Origin: Molossus alvarezi
Lineage: Eukaryota > Chordata > Mammalia > Chiroptera > Molossidae
Direction: 5' to 3'
NCBI GenBank assembly: GCA_037176705.1
Contig: JBAWUJ010000072.1
Coordinates: forward strand, 1-64,000
Length of the DNA: 64,000 nucleotides
Below the pieces are notes generated by a model. That model ran no database searches. It had not been told where the DNA came from and was given only the letters and a program-made list of their open reading frames with translations. Numbering within the stretch: the stretch's first letter is position 1; every line of letters begins with the position of its first letter. The position numbers were made by a program, and so were the translations under genes. This document shows positions 61,127-64,000 of the stretch, in pieces.

Positions 61127-63081
61127 TTGAATATTTCCATTTGGGTTAATGCACAGATCTTGAGTAACATGAACACTTTCATGTACACTCTCCTAGTTTT
61201 GTGGAGAGATCCAGTCAGATCATGGAAAGAACAACTAGGACAGAGCACACTTATGTGTAGAATCCAAAGTTATCCCTTTTTGTGTTCTGTGTTGATCATG
61301 GTTTCAAAGATTGGATCGTATTGCAGCCCATTTTGGCAGGCGATTCTAGGGAAAAGTTTGGTTTCTGCTGTGGCAGTTGGTTTCGCAGGATTCTTACTCA
61401 GAACAGTGAACCAACATATGGTGAAGACTGAATCAATGGAAAGATTGATACGTACTGGTGTTACACATGTGCATTCTTGAAGCAGTGAAACTGAACACAC
61501 GTAAAGTGATGTAGCTGAAACATTGGTTGTCTACATGCAAGGAGTAAATCCATGAATTGGAAGACACGGACAATTCCATGGGTTTTTCACATTGAACATC
61601 TCTGTGAATTAGAACAAGAGGAGTGTTCTAGAGATAATGCACTTGTACAGTGGTCCTGGGTATCCATTTCAATGACTTATACACTAATTATGCCCGGGGC
61701 GCAGGGCACATTTTCCATTGGAGTGTGAAACAGTGTTGTAAGTAAATGCAGGTGTCTGCCTTCTTTCCTATGTGACAAGAAAAGTCAACCTGTACTAGTT
61801 GATGAGGCAGCTATTCAACATACTACGTTTTAGCCTTGGATATGTGTTGTTTGCCTGGAAGTGTCTAAGGGTCATCTTGATATCCAATATATGCTGGGCT
61901 TCAGAAATCAAACACATTGGTTAGGGCAACATTCAGGCCATGGAAATCTATACCCTATTCAGTTCTACATACATTCTTTCAAGTTGTTACCGAATGAATC
62001 AGTGTCATTCTTGGATCCTGCATACATTTCACTGTTTAGACCGATTTTCTCAAAAAACAAAAGGAGTAGATACCTGTTTTCTCCTGAGAATTCAAAGTAA
62101 ACACTGTCCATAATTGTGAAATGCTGGAATTGTACCTTGTTCATGAATGAAAACTCCTGAACCTATTTTTATAATTCCCTGAGAATATTCAGCCCATTTC
62201 TTGATAACTGACAAGTAATCAATCCTCTTATTCAACCCATTATAACAAAAAAGTGATCAATTGAAAAGAGGGAGTGTCAGTCTTTGAACAATGGTCATGG
62301 ATTCACTTGTGTCTAGACTCTTTCCCCGAAGAACCTATGGGAATACACTGGCATAGTCAAAAGTGTTCATGACTGGTGTTCTGTCTGTGCAGAATATTAT
62401 AAAAACATTCAGTTCAAGAGCAGAATGCAAACCTTAATACGGTTGCAGTGTCAAATTGACTGTTTAGTGGCTCTCTCTTCTAAGAACTGTGTTCCAATAG
62501 ACAACCTTCTTCAAATAATATCCAAATATTGAGTAAAATGTTCTAGGGCTATAGCCAGTTCACACGTCCTTGAAACACCACTTTTGTACTCTTTTTCAGA
62601 TTTCGTGTTCTTAGCGCAGTTGTGGAAAGTATTGATTTAAGGTAATGTGGCAACCTATCTTTTGATAGGTCCTTAGACATACTTTCCCCTTTAGTTTGTT
62701 TGTAGGAGAGTGTATACAAAGCAAACCTATTCCAAATGAACTGTGTTAGAACTCTTCACTTCAGTTGCACAAAAGTCACTTCCATGAAGCCTAGAGCGTG
62801 AGGCTCCTCAAAGCATATTTTGTTTTGGTTAAGTGTTTAAGAAATGTCCATTTGTAAAGGTGGAATCACACTTAAACTTAGGAGTGTAAGTTTCTTTCTC
62901 TTGTTCCAGACAAAGAGACACTAGACTTGCTGGTGCAGTCTTGGATACACTGAATTCTGGCCAAATTCTGTGATAGCCTGGGGCCACATTCACGCAGTGG
63001 CATGTTTTTCGTTCGGAAGTTAAGTACCTTTGCAGGGAACGTGTGAACAATCATGTTCTAGTCAAACAACTGTTGGAATGA
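61127..63081 (+). repeat. Satellite unit M25 (1,955 bp, H2-T2 hybrid)
   Basis: Subtype-a head (CTCCTAGTTTTG, ATTTTGGCAGG, CGCAGGATTC) joined to a subtype-c-like T2 tail (CTAAGGGTC, TTAGCGCAG, CATATTTTG). The switch lies between about 61700 and 61860. In its hairpin only the loop is changed (ACCTATC-TTTT-GATAGGT near 62653). Confidence 0.95.
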
Positions 63082-64000
63082 TTGAATATTTCCATTTGGG
63101 TTAATGCACAGATCTTGAGTAACATGAACACTTTCATGTACACTCTCCTCGTTTTGTGGAGAGATCCAGTCAGATCATGGAAAGAACAACTAGGACAGAG
63201 CACACTTATGTGTAGAATCCAAAGTTATCCCTTTTTGTGTTCTGTGTTGATCATGGTTTCAAAGATTGGATCGTATTGCAGCCCATTTTGGCAGGCGATT
63301 CTAGGGAAAAGTTTGGTTTCTGCTGTGGCAGTTGGTTTCGCAGGATTCTTACTCAGAACAGTGAACCAACATATGGTGAAGACTGAATCAATGGAAAGAT
63401 TGATACGTACTGGTGTTAAACATGTGCATTCTTGAAGCAGTGAAACTGAACACACGTAAAGTGATGTAGCTGAAACATTGGTTGTCTACATGCAAGGAGT
63501 AAATCCATGAATTGGAAGACACGGACAATTCCATGGGTTTTTCACATTGAACATCTCTGTGAATTAGAACAAGAGGAGTGTTCTAGAGATAATGCACTTG
63601 TACAGTGGTCCTGGGTATCCATTTCAATGACTTATACACTAATTATGCCCGGGGCGCAGGGCACATTTTCCATTGGAGTGTGAAACAGTGTTGTAAGTAA
63701 ATGCAGGTGTCTGCCTTCTTTCCTATGTGACAAGAAAAGTCAACCTGTACTTGTTGATGAGTCAGCTATTCCACATACTACGTTTTAGCCTTGGATATGT
63801 GTTGTTTGCCTGGAAGTGTCTAAGAGTCATCTTGATATCCAATATATGCTGGGCTGCAGAAATCAAACACATTGTTTAGGGCAACATTCAGGCCATGGAA
63901 ATCTATACCCTATTCAGTTCTACATACATTCTTTAAAGTTGTTACCGAATGAATCAGTGTCATTCTTGGATCCTGCATACTTTTCACTGTTTAGACCTAT
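63082..64000 (+). repeat. Satellite unit M26 (partial, H2 head, T2-like)
   Basis: First 919 bases of a unit cut by the window end. The head is H2 but with CTCCTCGTTTTG. Private changes become frequent after 63750: CTTGTTGATGAGTCAG, ATTCCACATAC, ATTGTTTAGGG, CTTTAAAGTTG, TACTTTTCAC. Confidence 0.94.

Larger units (their letters stand above)
29353..64000 (+). repeat. Satellite array block 3 (units M8 tail to M26)
   Basis: This uninterrupted run of almost 18 units continues past the window end. Anchors fall at 29840, 31801, 33756, 35712, 37667, 39622, 41576, 43530, 45484, 47440, 49395, 51350, 53305, 55261, 57216, 59172, 61127 and 63082. From 31801 on the units are very similar and arranged in nested higher-order blocks. 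The first part (29371 to about 30300) is clearly more diverged. Confidence 0.97.

Noticed and set aside
1882..64000. Recurrent 60-117-codon reading frames in the satellite units as a gene family
   Set aside because: Most start at TTG or GTG, carry no recognisable domain, and are repeated only because the units are. Frames on both strands overlap, and 1-bp indels between subtypes change them freely.
1..64000. Host gene, tRNA/rRNA gene, telomeric repeat, SINE or endogenous retrovirus
   Set aside because: Apart from the two L1s every stretch aligns with the satellite unit, so no space is left for such features. I saw no TTAGGG runs or LTR boundaries.
1..64000. Satellite unit as a remnant of a known transposon
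   Set aside because: I found no terminal repeats, transposase or reverse-transcriptase motifs, and no A-rich tail at a fixed unit boundary. The unit boundary itself is arbitrary.

Overview
The window looks like heterochromatic DNA from a placental mammal. Almost all of it is one tandem satellite with a repeat length of about 1,955 bp. I count 27 consecutive units in the same orientation, two of them cut by the window edges. Two nearly full-length LINE-1 (L1) retrotransposons interrupt the array, in opposite orientations. The L1 ORF1/ORF2 architecture, the 3' G-rich tract and the target-site duplications (TSDs) are typical of mammalian L1. The species cannot be fixed from this sequence; the 3'UTR style makes me lean weakly to a laurasiatherian such as a bat. 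I see no host protein-coding gene, tRNA, rRNA or CRISPR array.

Layout. Positions 1-4146 hold satellite units M0-M2. Positions 4147-10611 hold L1-A on the + strand: 6.5 kb, a 116-bp tandem-repeat 5'UTR, intact ORF1 (300 aa) and ORF2 (1,274 aa), a 31-A tail and a perfect short TSD. Positions 10612-23529 hold the rest of M2 through M8. Positions 23530-29352 hold L1-B on the - strand: 5.8 kb, a different non-tandem 5'UTR with a YY1-like site at its start, intact ORF1 (293 aa), and ORF2 broken by at least three stops and several frameshifts. Positions 29353-64000 hold the rest of M8 through the partial M26.

Satellite structure. Units fall into two head haplotypes (H1, H2; roughly unit positions 60-600) and two tail haplotypes (T1, T2; roughly 790-1,300). 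All four combinations occur, so units have recombined. From about 29.8 kb on, the units form nested higher-order blocks that each begin with an H2-T1 unit: 2, 6, 4, 2 and 2 units, followed by a hybrid H2-T2 unit. Unit length tracks type: 1,956 bp for H2-T1, 1,955 for most H1-T2, and 1,954 for a triplet that shares a 1-bp deletion. Each unit carries three short perfect hairpins and a 10-bp palindrome.

The two L1 copies act only as mobile elements. L1-A has every visible requirement for autonomous retrotransposition and inserted after the surrounding array was homogenised. L1-B is older and sits at the most diverged satellite in the window. Similarity statements are by-eye comparisons of the sequence; no alignment or database search was run.
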